64,000 bases of DNA, taken from the NCBI RefSeq assembly GCF_039871655.1, contig NZ_JBDPLZ010000001.1, positions 682,001 to 746,000 on the forward strand, read 5' to 3'. Origin of the DNA: Actinocorallia sp039871655. GTDB taxonomy: Bacteria > Actinomycetota > Actinomycetes > Streptosporangiales > Streptosporangiaceae. Below are positions 42,374-50,960 of the stretch, in pieces. Each line of letters starts with the position of its first letter. Position 1 is the first letter of the stretch. Under the pieces are notes generated by a model. It had not been told where the DNA came from. It saw nothing but the letters and a program-made list of their open reading frames with translations, and made no database searches. Both the position numbers and the translations under genes were made by a program.

Positions 42374-42506
42374 CTGCCGCAGGAAAGCAGCAAGCTCACC
42401 CTGTACTGAAAACCGTCCAGGACCCGCTCTCGAAGCCATGACGAAGGCCTCGGAGCCAGGGCCCCGAGGCCTTCGTCATACGAGAGCCGTCGTGCACACG
42501 GTCGGC
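42374..42506. repeat. 133-bp direct repeat, copy D
   Basis: Carries LPQESSKLTLY and stop, then the terminator hairpin, as in copy C at 41269-41402. The gene to which these codons belonged is gone. Confidence 0.8.
42442..42475. terminator. Hairpin in repeat copy D
   Basis: CGAAGGCCTCGG, 10-base loop, CCGAGGCCTTCG. Placed after the stop of the convergent acyl-CoA dehydrogenase gene, so it could also end that transcript. Confidence 0.55.
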
Positions 42507-42561
42507 CGACGACGTACCGGCCCGCCGATCTGACGCCGCCCCATGAAGAGGCAGATCAGGA

Positions 42562-43704
42562 CTAGGCGAACAGGCTGCGGCCGATGATCTCCTTCATGAT
42601 CTCGGTGGTGCCGCCGAAGATCGTCTGGATGCGGACGTCCTGGTAGGCCTTGGCGATCGGGTACTCGGTCATGTAGCCGTAGCCGCCGAAGAGCTGGACG
42701 CAGGTGTCGACGACCGTCTTGCACATCTCGGTGTTGCGCCACTTGAGCATGGCCGCGTTGTCCGGGGTCAGGCTGTGGGTGGTGTCGGCCAGGATGCACT
42801 GGTCGGTGAAGGCTCGGGCGAAGGTGAGCTCGGTCTTCATCTCGGCGAGCTTGAAGCGGGTGTTCTGGAAGGCGCCGATGGGCTTGCCGAAGGCCGTGCG
42901 GGTCTTGCAGTACTCGAGGGTCTGCTCGAAGGCGGTCTCGGCGCCGGCGAGGGCGGAGACGCCGATGGACAGGCGCTCGCGGGCCAGGTTCTGCATCAGG
43001 TAGATGAGGCCCATGCCCTCCTCGCCGAGGAGGTTGGCGGCGGGGACGCGCACGTTGTCGAAGAACAGCTCGGCGGTGTCCTGGGCGTGCATGCCGACCT
43101 TGTCAAGGTTCCGGCCGCGCTCGAAGCCGGGCATGCCGCGCTCGACGACCAGGAGGGAGACTCCGCGGGAGCCGGCCGACGGGTCGGTCTTCGCGACGAC
43201 GATCACCAGGTCGGAGAGGATGCCGTTGGAGATGAAGGTCTTGGAGCCGTTCAGGACGTAGTGGTCGCCGTCCTTGAGGGCGGTGGTCTTGATGCCCTGC
43301 AGGTCGGAGCCGGCGGCGGGCTCGGTCATCGCGATCGCGGTGATGATCTCGCCGGAGCAGTAGCCGGGGAACCAGCGCTGCTTCTGCTCGTCGTTGGCGA
43401 GCTGGCGGAGGTAGCCGCCGTTGATGTCGTTGTGGACGGCGAAGCCGGGGCCGTGCACGCCGGCGCGGGCCAGCTCCTCGTTGAAGATCACGTAGTAGCG
43501 GTAGTCGTCGTTGCCGCCGCCCCCGTACTCCTCGGGGATGTCGATGCCGAGCAGTCCGGCGCGGCCGGCCGCCAGCCACACGTCGCGGGAGACGATGCCG
43601 TCCTTCTCCCACTGCTCGTGGTAAGGCGTGATCTCCTTCGCGATGAAGGACCTCACCATGTCGCGGAACGCCTCGTGTTCCTCGTTGAAGATCTCGCGCG
43701 CCAC
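42562..43704 (-). CDS. Acyl-CoA dehydrogenase (long-chain/isovaleryl-type)
   Basis: A 380-residue FAD enzyme. TAIAMTEPAAGSDLQGIKTT and the KTFISNG block bind substrate and flavin; FGGYGYMTEYPI and IFGGTTEIMKEIIGR form the C-terminal region. The usual YEGT glutamate is absent (FGGT), but E260 in GAETAFEQTLEY is at the place of the catalytic base of long-chain and isovaleryl-CoA dehydrogenases, so it is active in principle. GTG 43704 has GGGAG upstream. It probably works in fatty acid or branched-chain degradation. Confidence 0.92.
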   Translation of the reverse strand: MAREIFNEEHEAFRDMVRSFIAKEITPYHEQWEKDGIVSRDVWLAAGRAGLLGIDIPEEYGGGGNDDYRYYVIFNEELARAGVHGPGFAVHNDINGGYLRQLANDEQKQRWFPGYCSGEIITAIAMTEPAAGSDLQGIKTTALKDGDHYVLNGSKTFISNGILSDLVIVVAKTDPSAGSRGVSLLVVERGMPGFERGRNLDKVGMHAQDTAELFFDNVRVPAANLLGEEGMGLIYLMQNLARERLSIGVSALAGAETAFEQTLEYCKTRTAFGKPIGAFQNTRFKLAEMKTELTFARAFTDQCILADTTHSLTPDNAAMLKWRNTEMCKTVVDTCVQLFGGYGYMTEYPIAKAYQDVRIQTIFGGTTEIMKEIIGRSLFA

Positions 43705-43759
43705 GGGCCACACTCCCAGGTAAGTACTCACTGACGGCGTCAGATTAGCACCCGCTTTG

Positions 43760-44248
43760 TCAGCCGATGAGCATCCGGGTCCGGGTACTGACAATCTGCC
43801 GCGTACGGGGGAAGGTGTGCCAGGCCCGCCACTCCAGACCCCGCTTGACCTGCCGGACCAGCACCCCGCCCAGCTCGTCCTTCTGGAGGGGGAAGACCGC
43901 GGCCAGGGCGTCGTCCCGGCCCGTCAGGTAGTTGCGCAGGAAGGCCACCGCGCGGTTGAAGTCGGCGTAGTCACGCTTGTAGATGTCGGCGGTGAAACCG
44001 TACGACCAGCCGCCGACCTCCCGGTGCAGTTCGTACGGCAGCGGCCCTTCGAGCCCGTAGAGCTCGGCGACGGTCTCTGCCAGCGGGCCCGCCACCACCT
44101 GGTGGCCGGTGCTCAGCAGCCGCGCCTCCACCGCGATCCCCGCCACCGTCCAGGCGCGGGAGGCCAGGGCCTCCTGCGGCGGGAGGTCCAGGGTGAAAGC
44201 CAGACCGTCGGCTCGGACGTCGACGGCGGGGCGTGCCAGCTCCAGCAT
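43760..44248 (-). CDS. DUF2617 protein (copy 1)
   Basis: A 162-residue DUF2617 protein; TGHQVVAGPLAETVAEL and WRAWHTFPRTRQIVSTRTRM are the most conserved blocks. It is a paralogue of the protein encoded at 48844-49335 (SHQVVAGPVTETVACL, WRTWHTYPGTGELVETATRM). Function unknown; soluble. It is the last gene of the minus-strand run beginning at 49335, 54 bp after the protease gene. Confidence 0.85.
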   Translation of the reverse strand: MLELARPAVDVRADGLAFTLDLPPQEALASRAWTVAGIAVEARLLSTGHQVVAGPLAETVAELYGLEGPLPYELHREVGGWSYGFTADIYKRDYADFNRAVAFLRNYLTGRDDALAAVFPLQKDELGGVLVRQVKRGLEWRAWHTFPRTRQIVSTRTRMLIG

Positions 44249-44302
44249 GGGAACCTTCCAAAATCTCTGATTTCCCCGGATTGTACGTCGGACTGTCCCG
44301 AC

Positions 44303-45196
44303 TCAGTCGTCCAGCGCGGAAGGGATCACCTGCACATTGCAGACCTGCCCGTCGCGGTGCACGGCGAGCGTCAGGGTCCGGCCGACGCGGTCCCCGCCGA
44401 GCTGGTCGTACAGCGCCGCCCGGCCGTCGATCTCCACCCCGTCGATCGCCAGCAGCGCGTCCCCGACCCTCAGGTCGTGGTTCACGTCGCGCCCGATCCG
44501 GGTGACGACCTGGCGTTTGACGGTCCGCCCGTCGATCTCCACATGGCGTTCGGCGATCGCGATGCCCAGCGAGGCCCGGCTGACCCGCCCCTGCGCGATC
44601 AGCTCGGCGGCGACGGCCCGGACCGTCCCGGCCGGGACCGCGAAGCCGATGCCCGCGCCGTCCGCCCGGATCGCGGTGTTCACGCCCAGGACCCGGCCCC
44701 GCGCGTCCACCAACGGCCCGCCGGAGTTGCCGGGGTTGATCGCGCAGTCGGTCTGCAGCACCCGCTCCAGCGACCGGGCGGAGCCCCTGGTGGGCAGCGA
44801 GCGGGCCAGCCCGCTGATGATCCCCAGTGAGACCGACTCGGGGTACAGGCCCAGCGGCGAGCCCAGCGCCAGGCACAGCTCGCCCAGCCGGGCCGGCTCC
44901 GGCCGCAGCTCCAGATGCTCGGGGGTCTCCCCCTCCAGCTCCAGGACGGCCAGGTCGGTGAGCCGGTCGAACCCGACGACCTTCGCGGGCCGCGACGGCA
45001 GCCCGGGCAGCTCCGCGATGATCTCGTCGCCGTCCTCGATCACGTGCTGGTTGGTGACCACGTGCCGGTCGCCGTCGAGCACGAAGCCCGACCCGTACCC
45101 GACCTTCTGCCCGCAGTGGACGCTCAGCGCCACCACGCTCGGCAGGACCCGGCCCGCCAGGGCGGCGAGCTCGTCACTGAACTCCGCGAGCCTCAC
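44303..45196 (-). CDS. HtrA/DegP-like serine protease with PDZ domain, no signal peptide
   Basis: A 297-residue trypsin-like protease: H51 (VVTNQHVI), D81 (LTDLAVLEL) and S158 (NPGNSGGPLVD) form a complete triad; a PDZ domain follows (about 200-290, LRVGDALLAIDGVEIDGRAA). No signal peptide or membrane segment precedes the protease, unlike most HtrA proteins, so it seems cytoplasmic. GTG 45196 overlaps the stop of the YbjN-like gene (GTGA). It could act in protein quality control linked to that partner. Confidence 0.88.
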   Translation of the reverse strand: MRLAEFSDELAALAGRVLPSVVALSVHCGQKVGYGSGFVLDGDRHVVTNQHVIEDGDEIIAELPGLPSRPAKVVGFDRLTDLAVLELEGETPEHLELRPEPARLGELCLALGSPLGLYPESVSLGIISGLARSLPTRGSARSLERVLQTDCAINPGNSGGPLVDARGRVLGVNTAIRADGAGIGFAVPAGTVRAVAAELIAQGRVSRASLGIAIAERHVEIDGRTVKRQVVTRIGRDVNHDLRVGDALLAIDGVEIDGRAALYDQLGGDRVGRTLTLAVHRDGQVCNVQVIPSALDD

Positions 45197-45648
45197 ACCA
45201 TCACCGCGTCGTCGTCCTCGTCGTCCTCCTCGAAGGACTTGTGGCCGCTGAAGCTCTCCTGGAGCTCGTCGTCGAACTTGTCGGCCAGCGAGCCGATCGC
45301 GTCCGCCGCGTAGGAGAGGTTCTCGACGGTGACCGTGTCGGCCAGCAGCTCCGTGCTCATGATGACGTCGCCGTCCTTGAGGTAGACGCGCGCCTGCAGG
45401 ATGCGGGAGTTGAGGTCGTTCAGCGCCTTCAGCAGGCTCCGGCCGCCCGCCGCGTTGCGCAGGACGACCGACCACACGCAGACCAGCGCCGGGTTCTCCC
45501 CGCGGTCGATCACGTCGATGTGGAAGAGGGCGCTGCCGCGCCGCACCGGGATCGAGCCGTCGTCGTCGACGTGCAGGGGGCCCTCGCCGCCCAGCATCTC
45601 CAGCACGATCTTCTCCACATAGGCCCTGACCATGGCGATGGGAGCCAT
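45193..45648 (-). CDS. YbjN-like (type III chaperone-fold) protein
   Basis: A 151-residue protein: ALFHIDVIDRGENPALVCVW, LLKALNDLNSRILQARVYLK and a Glu/Asp-rich C-terminal tail FEEDDEDDD. This matches the YbjN/CesT-like fold. ATG 45648 follows GAGAGG by 9 bases; GTG 45657 is too near it. It overlaps the HtrA-like gene, so the two proteins likely work together, perhaps as a substrate adaptor; this is inference. Confidence 0.75.
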   Translation of the reverse strand: MAPIAMVRAYVEKIVLEMLGGEGPLHVDDDGSIPVRRGSALFHIDVIDRGENPALVCVWSVVLRNAAGGRSLLKALNDLNSRILQARVYLKDGDVIMSTELLADTVTVENLSYAADAIGSLADKFDDELQESFSGHKSFEEDDEDDDAVMV

Positions 45649-45721
45649 GCCGCACACCTCTCAGTAGACCGACAGGGAAGTGATCATTCTTCCCAAAATG
45701 GTCGCTTCGGGGAGGCGAAAC

Positions 45722-47266
45722 TCAGAACTCGCTCCACTCGGAATCCTCGTAGCCGACGATCACCGGCTTGACCAGGGTGTTCTCCTCGACGTCCGAGCGC
45801 CGCAGGTCCCCGGCGAACACCGTCGACGCCTCCAGCACCCGCCCGTCCAGGAAGCGCGTCGCGGGGGCGCCGGACGGCATGGCCGGCGCGGGTTCCGTGC
45901 GGGAGGCCAGCACGAACCCCCAATCCCCGAAGCTCGGCACGTCCACGTGATACGGCACCGTCTTCAGGCCCGCCGCCCGGATGCTCTTCTCGATGCACCA
46001 GAACGACTTCGGCGCGAAGAACGGCGACCCCGCCTGCACGACCATGCGCCCGCCGGGCGCGAGCAACCGCTCGGCCAGCCCGTAGAACTCGACGGAGTAC
46101 AGCTTGGCGGTCGCGACCGCGTCCGGGTCGGGGAAGTCGACGACCACCGCGTCGTAGACGGCCCGGCCCTCCCGGGCCCAGACGAAGGCGTCCCGGTTGA
46201 CGACCTCCACCCGCGGATCCCCGAAGGCGCGGGCGTTCAGCGAGACCAGCGGCGGATACGTCCGCGCGATCGTGATCATCGCCGGGTCGAGTTCGACCAG
46301 CGTGACCTCCCGGACGTCGGGGTATTTCAGCACCTCCCGCAGCGCCAGCCCGTCCCCGCCGCCGAGGACCAGCACCCGGGCACGCGGCCCCGCCAGCGCC
46401 GGGTGCACCAGGGACTCGTGGTAGCGGTACTCGTCCACCGAGGAGAACTGGAGGTCGCCGTTCAGGAAGAGCCGCATGTCCTCGCGCCCCGACAGCGACA
46501 CCTTCCGCGTCAGCACGATCTCCTGGTAGTGGGTGCGCGTGGAGAACGCGATCGGGTCCTTGTAGAGCGCCTGCCGCGCCGTCATCTCGAACCGGTCGGC
46601 CAGCCCGTACACGCCTGTCAGCACGACGAGCACGCCCGCCATCGCGCCCCACAGGACGGCCCTCGTCGTCCTCCTCACGTCGGCCCGGAACACCCACAGC
46701 ACGACCGCGACACCGGCGACCGCGTTCACCGTCCCGACGACCAGGGCCCCCTTGATCTGCCCGAACACCGGCAGCAGCAGGAACGGGAACGCCAGACCGC
46801 CGACGAGCGCCCCCACGTAGTCGGCCGCGAAGAGGTCGGCGACGGCACTCCCGGCCTCCTGCTCGCGGATGCGTTGGAGCAGCGTCATCAGCAGCGGGAT
46901 CTCCGCCCCGATCAGCGCGCCCAGCACGAACGCCGCGCACACCAGCGCCGGAACGTACAGGTCGAGCCACGCGAACGCCGCGTAAAGCAGCAGCACCGAC
47001 AGGCCGCCGAGCAGCGCCAGCACCGCCTCGATCACCGCGAACGCCACCAGCGCCCGGGACTGCAGCGGTTTGGCCGCCAGCGACCCCACGCCCATCGCGC
47101 ACACCATCACCGACAGGACGATCGACGCCTGCGTGATCGAGTTCCCGACGAGATAGCTGCCCAGGGCCACCAGCGCCAGCTCGTAGACCAGCCCGCAGGC
47201 CGCGCACACGAAGACGGCGGCCAGCACCATCACCCGCGCTGCGCGCGCGGGCAGCGCGCGCCGCAT
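45722..47266 (-). CDS. Membrane-bound spermidine synthase-like protein
   Basis: A 514-residue protein. Residues 10-225 hold seven or so hydrophobic helices; from about 235 comes a spermidine-synthase (Rossmann) domain with LVLGGGDGLALREVLKYPDV, VTLVELDPAM and DAVVVDFPDPDA. HYQEIVLTR and DEYRYHESLVHPA are the conserved substrate-site blocks. Such fusions are widespread in bacteria but their substrate is not settled. The ATG shares one base with the DUF350 stop (TGATG). Confidence 0.88.
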   Translation of the reverse strand: MRRALPARAARVMVLAAVFVCAACGLVYELALVALGSYLVGNSITQASIVLSVMVCAMGVGSLAAKPLQSRALVAFAVIEAVLALLGGLSVLLLYAAFAWLDLYVPALVCAAFVLGALIGAEIPLLMTLLQRIREQEAGSAVADLFAADYVGALVGGLAFPFLLLPVFGQIKGALVVGTVNAVAGVAVVLWVFRADVRRTTRAVLWGAMAGVLVVLTGVYGLADRFEMTARQALYKDPIAFSTRTHYQEIVLTRKVSLSGREDMRLFLNGDLQFSSVDEYRYHESLVHPALAGPRARVLVLGGGDGLALREVLKYPDVREVTLVELDPAMITIARTYPPLVSLNARAFGDPRVEVVNRDAFVWAREGRAVYDAVVVDFPDPDAVATAKLYSVEFYGLAERLLAPGGRMVVQAGSPFFAPKSFWCIEKSIRAAGLKTVPYHVDVPSFGDWGFVLASRTEPAPAMPSGAPATRFLDGRVLEASTVFAGDLRRSDVEENTLVKPVIVGYEDSEWSEF

Positions 47267-47700
47267 CAGGCGACGGCTGCGGACACGATCGCCGCGGTCG
47301 CCAGGTCGGTGGCCGCCACCACCCAGCAGGAGGCGTGCGGGGTGGACCCGCCCGACAGCAGGGTCTCCCCCAGCCTCCCGGGAGTGATCCAGTCGAGGAT
47401 GAAGAAGGCGACGACGCTCAGCGCCAGCCCGACCAGCGCGAACACCGCGGTCCCGAGCAGCCCCTCGGCCAGATCGTCGGAGCTGGTGGCGATCGCCGTC
47501 GTCACGATCGCCCCGATGCCCAGCAGCTTGGCGGCCAGGACGATCGCCCCTCCCCGGCCGTCCTCGGTCCAGATGACGTGGCCGAGCCGCCCCGGCGTCA
47601 GCACGTCCACGACGAGGAAACCCAGCGCCAGCAGCCCGACGCCCAGCACCCCGTAGGCCAGGGTGGCCAGGACCTCGTCCAGGAGGCCGTCGTAGATCAC
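47266..47700 (-). CDS. DUF350 membrane protein
   Basis: A 144-residue DUF350 protein with four membrane segments in two halves (LGVGLLALGFLVVDVLTPGR, VGLALSVVAFFILDWITPGR). The DxLTPGR repeat is the family mark. GTG 47700 overlaps the stop of the upstream gene (GTGA). DUF350 is often encoded with the membrane spermidine-synthase homologue, as here. Confidence 0.87.
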   Translation of the reverse strand: MIYDGLLDEVLATLAYGVLGVGLLALGFLVVDVLTPGRLGHVIWTEDGRGGAIVLAAKLLGIGAIVTTAIATSSDDLAEGLLGTAVFALVGLALSVVAFFILDWITPGRLGETLLSGGSTPHASCWVVAATDLATAAIVSAAVA

Positions 47701-48449
47701 AGGCCCCTCCTCCACTTCCATTCCTTGACGGCGCTCCTGATGATCCACAGGAGGCCGAGACCGACCAGCAGGGAGCCGAGGCCGACCAGGAACCACCAGC
47801 CGGCCCCGCGACCGGAGTCCAGTTCGTCGTCGACGGTGGCGGAGGGGGAGAAGACCTGCTCCTGAGCGGGGAGCGCCGGCGCGAGATCCGCCTCCGCCGC
47901 CAGCAGGGGCAGCGAGCCGATCGCGTCGGCGAGCTGGGCGACGCCCCGCTCGCCCAGCTCGGTGCCGTCCAGCACACCGCTGGAGGTCAGCTCGTCAAGG
48001 CTGAACTGGACGGCGTCGTAGCTGTCCAGGACGGTGTAGCCGACCGAACTCCACTCCTTGTCGAGGTAGAAGTAGTCGGCCTTCAGCACGATCCACTCCG
48101 GGCAGGTGGCCTTGTCGGCCTTCCTGGCGTCCACGCCGGCACCGAGGTTGGAGCCGACCTCCACCGGGGCCCCGGTGTCCGCGTCGACCTCCCAGCCGTA
48201 GCAGATCCCGTGCCGCCGGGACGCCTCCTGCAGCCGTTCCGCCAGCCGCGCGGTCTCGGCCGGCCCCAGCGCGACGGCCGTCATGTCGTCCGACAGGTCG
48301 GGGTCGAAGGCCCCCTCGTCCCACAGCGACCAGCCGATCGGCAGCACGACGGTCAGCGCGAAGGCCGCCAGGACGATCAGGCAGCCGATCCAGCCGCCGT
48401 TGCCCTTCTTCTTTTTCCTCTCGTCGGGCTTCGCGCCGCCCCCGCTCAT
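47697..48449 (-). CDS. Hypothetical protein with two membrane anchors
   Basis: A 250-residue protein. A basic N-terminus (KPDERKKKKGNGG) is followed by one helix (GCLIVLAAFALTVVLPIGWS), a domain of about 170 residues outside the membrane with several Cys and Trp, and a second helix near the C-terminus (WWFLVGLGSLLVGLGLLWII). Not recognised. Overlaps of 4 bases at both ends place it firmly in the DUF4247-DUF350 operon. Confidence 0.7.
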   Translation of the reverse strand: MSGGGAKPDERKKKKGNGGWIGCLIVLAAFALTVVLPIGWSLWDEGAFDPDLSDDMTAVALGPAETARLAERLQEASRRHGICYGWEVDADTGAPVEVGSNLGAGVDARKADKATCPEWIVLKADYFYLDKEWSSVGYTVLDSYDAVQFSLDELTSSGVLDGTELGERGVAQLADAIGSLPLLAAEADLAPALPAQEQVFSPSATVDDELDSGRGAGWWFLVGLGSLLVGLGLLWIIRSAVKEWKWRRGL

Positions 48450-48847
48450 TTGCCGCCCCCCGGGCCGCCGCCGCGGAACAGGGACGCCCGGCCGCCGGGA
48501 CCGCCCCAGCGCCCGTTCACGTACCCGCGCCAGCGCTGGTAGCCGCGTTCGGGGGTGTCGACGTGGATCACGCTGCCCGTCGCCGCCGGAAGGACCGCGA
48601 CCACGGCACCGGGATAACGCAGGAACACCCCGGCCGGGTCGTAGACCCGGTCCACCGGCCTGGAATGCCCGATGATCTCGCCGGCGGTCCGGATCGGCGG
48701 CTGCCCCGACTGGTAGCCGCCTCCGCCCGCCGGGAACCGCCCGGAGATCCACTCCCGCGGTGAACGGGTGCCGCCCCGCACCGTCAGCGCCAGGATGATC
48801 ACGCCGACCAGCATGAGGATCCCGCCGCCGATCATCGCTTTCTTCAT
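48446..48847 (-). CDS. DUF4247 membrane-anchored protein
   Basis: A 133-residue protein with one N-terminal membrane helix (IGGGILMLVGVIILALTV) and a domain containing YDPAGVFLRYPGAVVAVLP and HVDTPERGYQRWRGYVNGRW, typical for DUF4247. Starts with ATG 48847, overlapping the DUF2617 stop; ends overlapping the next gene (ATGA). Confidence 0.82.
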   Translation of the reverse strand: MKKAMIGGGILMLVGVIILALTVRGGTRSPREWISGRFPAGGGGYQSGQPPIRTAGEIIGHSRPVDRVYDPAGVFLRYPGAVVAVLPAATGSVIHVDTPERGYQRWRGYVNGRWGGPGGRASLFRGGGPGGGK

Positions 48848-49335
48848 GCCCTCACCATCCGGGTGGCCGTCTCCACGAGTTCCCCGGTCCCCGGATAGGT
48901 GTGCCAGGTCCGCCAGGCCGCCCCCGCGGGCAGCGCGTCCAGCACGATCCCGGTCAGTGCCCCGGGCGCCCCAGGGAACACCCCGCTCAGCGAGTCCGGG
49001 CCGTCCAGCAGCCGCTCGACGCGGACGATCTCGGCGGAGAAGTCGGCGGGACGGTACCTGCGCGCCGAGAACGTGTACGTCCAGCCGTCCAGGGAGCGCT
49101 CCACCGCGCACGGCAGCTCGCCCTCCCGTCCGGGCAGGCACGCGACCGTCTCCGTGACGGGCCCGGCGACCACCTGGTGGGACGCCCCGAGCAGCCGCAG
49201 CTGCACGTCCAGCCCGGCGACGGTGAGGTCCCGGACGGCAAGCGCCTCCAGACACGGCTCGTCCAACGCGAAGACGAGCGCGTCGGCGCTCGTGTCGCGG
49301 TAGGGCACATCCAGCGCGCTGGGCACTCGAACCAT
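48844..49335 (-). CDS. DUF2617 protein (copy 2)
   Basis: A 163-residue DUF2617 protein, first gene of the tightly overlapped run DUF2617, DUF4247, two-anchor protein, DUF350, spermidine-synthase-like. Paralogous to the copy at 43760-44248. Its ATG is at 49335, 40 bp downstream of the dapC stop. Confidence 0.85.
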   Translation of the reverse strand: MVRVPSALDVPYRDTSADALVFALDEPCLEALAVRDLTVAGLDVQLRLLGASHQVVAGPVTETVACLPGREGELPCAVERSLDGWTYTFSARRYRPADFSAEIVRVERLLDGPDSLSGVFPGAPGALTGIVLDALPAGAAWRTWHTYPGTGELVETATRMVRA

Positions 49336-49375
49336 CCGCTGTCCGGGGGGAGAACAGCCGGATGGTATCGGCCTT

Positions 49376-50455
49376 TCAGCCGAGGCGGGAGACCGCTTCG
49401 GCGACGCGTTCGTCGGTGGCGGTGATCGCGACGCGGACGTGGCGGGAGCCGGCGGGGCCGTAGAACTCGCCGGGGGCCACGAGGATGCCGAGGGACGCCA
49501 GGTGGGAGACGGTGTCCCAGCAGGGCTCGTCGCGGGTCGACCACAGGTAGAGGGACGCCTCGGAGTGGTCGACGCGGAAGCCGTGGGCCTCCAGGGCCGC
49601 CTTCAGGGCGGCGCGGCGGGCCCGGTAGCGCTCGATCTGCTCGGCGGCGTGGGCGTCGTCGTCGTAGGTGGCGGCCATCGCGGCCTGCACGGGGGCGGGC
49701 ATGATCATGCCCGCGTGCTTGCGCAGCTCCAGCAGCCCCTTGACCAGCGCCGGGTCGCCGGTGACGAACCCGGCGCGGTATCCGGCGAGGTTGGAGCGCT
49801 TGGACAGCGAGTGGATGGCCAGCAGGCCCTCGTGGGAGCCGCCGCAGATGTCCGGGTGCAGGATCGAGACGGGCTCGTCGCCCTCCCAGTACAGCTCGAT
49901 GTAGCACTCGTCGCTGACGAGCGTCACGCCGCGTTCACGCGCCCACGAGACGACCTTGCGCAGGTGGTCGGGCGGCAGGACCTTGCCCGTCGGGTTCGAC
50001 GGGGAGTTGATCCACAGCAGCTTGGGCCGGGTCGGGCCGAGCTTGAGCAGCCCGTCGGTGGCCACGCCGGTGGCCCCCGCGATGCGGGCGCCCACGTCGT
50101 AGGTCGGGTAGGCCAGTTCGGGGAAGACGACGGTGTCGCCGGGCTTGACGCCCAGCAGCAGCGGCAGCCAGGCGACGAGCTCCTTGGTGCCGATGGCGGG
50201 CAGGACCGCGGCCGGATCGGCCCGCACGCCCAGCCGGCGGTTCAGCCAGCCCGCGACGGACTCGCGCAGCGCGGGCGTCCCCCACGTCTGCGGGTAGCCG
50301 GGCGCGTCGGACGCCTCGGCCAGCGCCTTGCGCGCCACCTCGGGGGTCGGGTCGACGGGAGTGCCGACGGACAGGTCCACGAGCCCTCCGGGATGGGCCG
50401 AGGCCGTCTTCTTGTACGGCTCCAGCCGGTCCCACGGGAAGTCGGGCAGCTCCAT
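49376..50455 (-). CDS. dapC: Succinyldiaminopimelate transaminase
   Basis: A 359-residue class I/II aminotransferase: SPSNPTG (N154), SDECY (D182) and the PLP lysine K219 in SLSKRSNLAGYR. The sequence and the ferredoxin neighbour agree with actinobacterial DapC, the N-succinyl-LL-2,6-diaminopimelate aminotransferase of lysine and peptidoglycan biosynthesis. ATG 50455 is used. It lies downstream of fdxA, separated by a strong terminator. Confidence 0.92.
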   Translation of the reverse strand: MELPDFPWDRLEPYKKTASAHPGGLVDLSVGTPVDPTPEVARKALAEASDAPGYPQTWGTPALRESVAGWLNRRLGVRADPAAVLPAIGTKELVAWLPLLLGVKPGDTVVFPELAYPTYDVGARIAGATGVATDGLLKLGPTRPKLLWINSPSNPTGKVLPPDHLRKVVSWARERGVTLVSDECYIELYWEGDEPVSILHPDICGGSHEGLLAIHSLSKRSNLAGYRAGFVTGDPALVKGLLELRKHAGMIMPAPVQAAMAATYDDDAHAAEQIERYRARRAALKAALEAHGFRVDHSEASLYLWSTRDEPCWDTVSHLASLGILVAPGEFYGPAGSRHVRVAITATDERVAEAVSRLG

Positions 50456-50477
50456 CGGTCTTCTCCTCCAGACATGC

Positions 50478-50514
50478 CTCTCGGCCGTGACCTGAGGTTG
50501 GTCACGGCCGAGAG
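50478..50514. terminator. Terminator hairpin between fdxA and dapC
   Basis: CTCTCGGCCGTGACC, 7-base loop, GGTCACGGCCGAGAG: a perfect 15-bp stem 14 bases past the fdxA stop. Confidence 0.85.
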
Positions 50515-50527
50515 GGGGATACGGCTG

Positions 50528-50848
50528 TTACTCGCCCTGCGGGGGAAGCGCAGCAGTGATCGGGTGGTCACGCTCGATCTTGCCGACCTTGGAGGCGCCG
50601 CCGGGCGAACCCAGCTCCTCAAAGAACTCGACGTTGACCTTGTAGAAGTCCTTCCACTGGTCCGGAAGGTCATCCTCGTAGTAGATCGCCTCTACCGGGC
50701 ACACGGGCTCGCACGCACCACAGTCGACGCACTCGTCCGGGTGGATGTAGAGCTGACGCTGCCCCTCGTAGATGCAGTCGACAGGGCACTCCTCGATGCA
50801 CGCCTTGTCGAGAACGTCCACGCAAGGCTGCGCGATGACGTAGGTCAC
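50528..50848 (-). CDS. fdxA: Seven-iron ferredoxin FdxA
   Basis: A 106-residue 7Fe ferredoxin. Eight cysteines (C9, C17, C21, C25, C40, C43, C46, C50) in the spacing that binds one 3Fe-4S and one 4Fe-4S cluster, then the long C-terminal tail (WKDFYKVNVEFFEELG) typical for actinobacterial FdxA. ATG 50848. It transfers electrons to partners such as cytochromes P450 and reductases. Confidence 0.95.
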   Translation of the reverse strand: MTYVIAQPCVDVLDKACIEECPVDCIYEGQRQLYIHPDECVDCGACEPVCPVEAIYYEDDLPDQWKDFYKVNVEFFEELGSPGGASKVGKIERDHPITAALPPQGE

Positions 50849-50960
50849 GCCGTACTCCTCTCAGAACTTCCCGGCCCCGCCGTCAGCCACGGCTCACCGT
50901 AAGCTTGTGGGCAATAGTATTGCGGTCCACGGGTCTTCATTTCGACGTGGGGGTGCCCAC

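Noticed and set aside
45680..47656. Long plus-strand open frame (658 codons) opposite the spermidine-synthase gene
   Set aside because: Antisense shadow; Arg/His/Gln-rich nonsense composition, no ribosome site.
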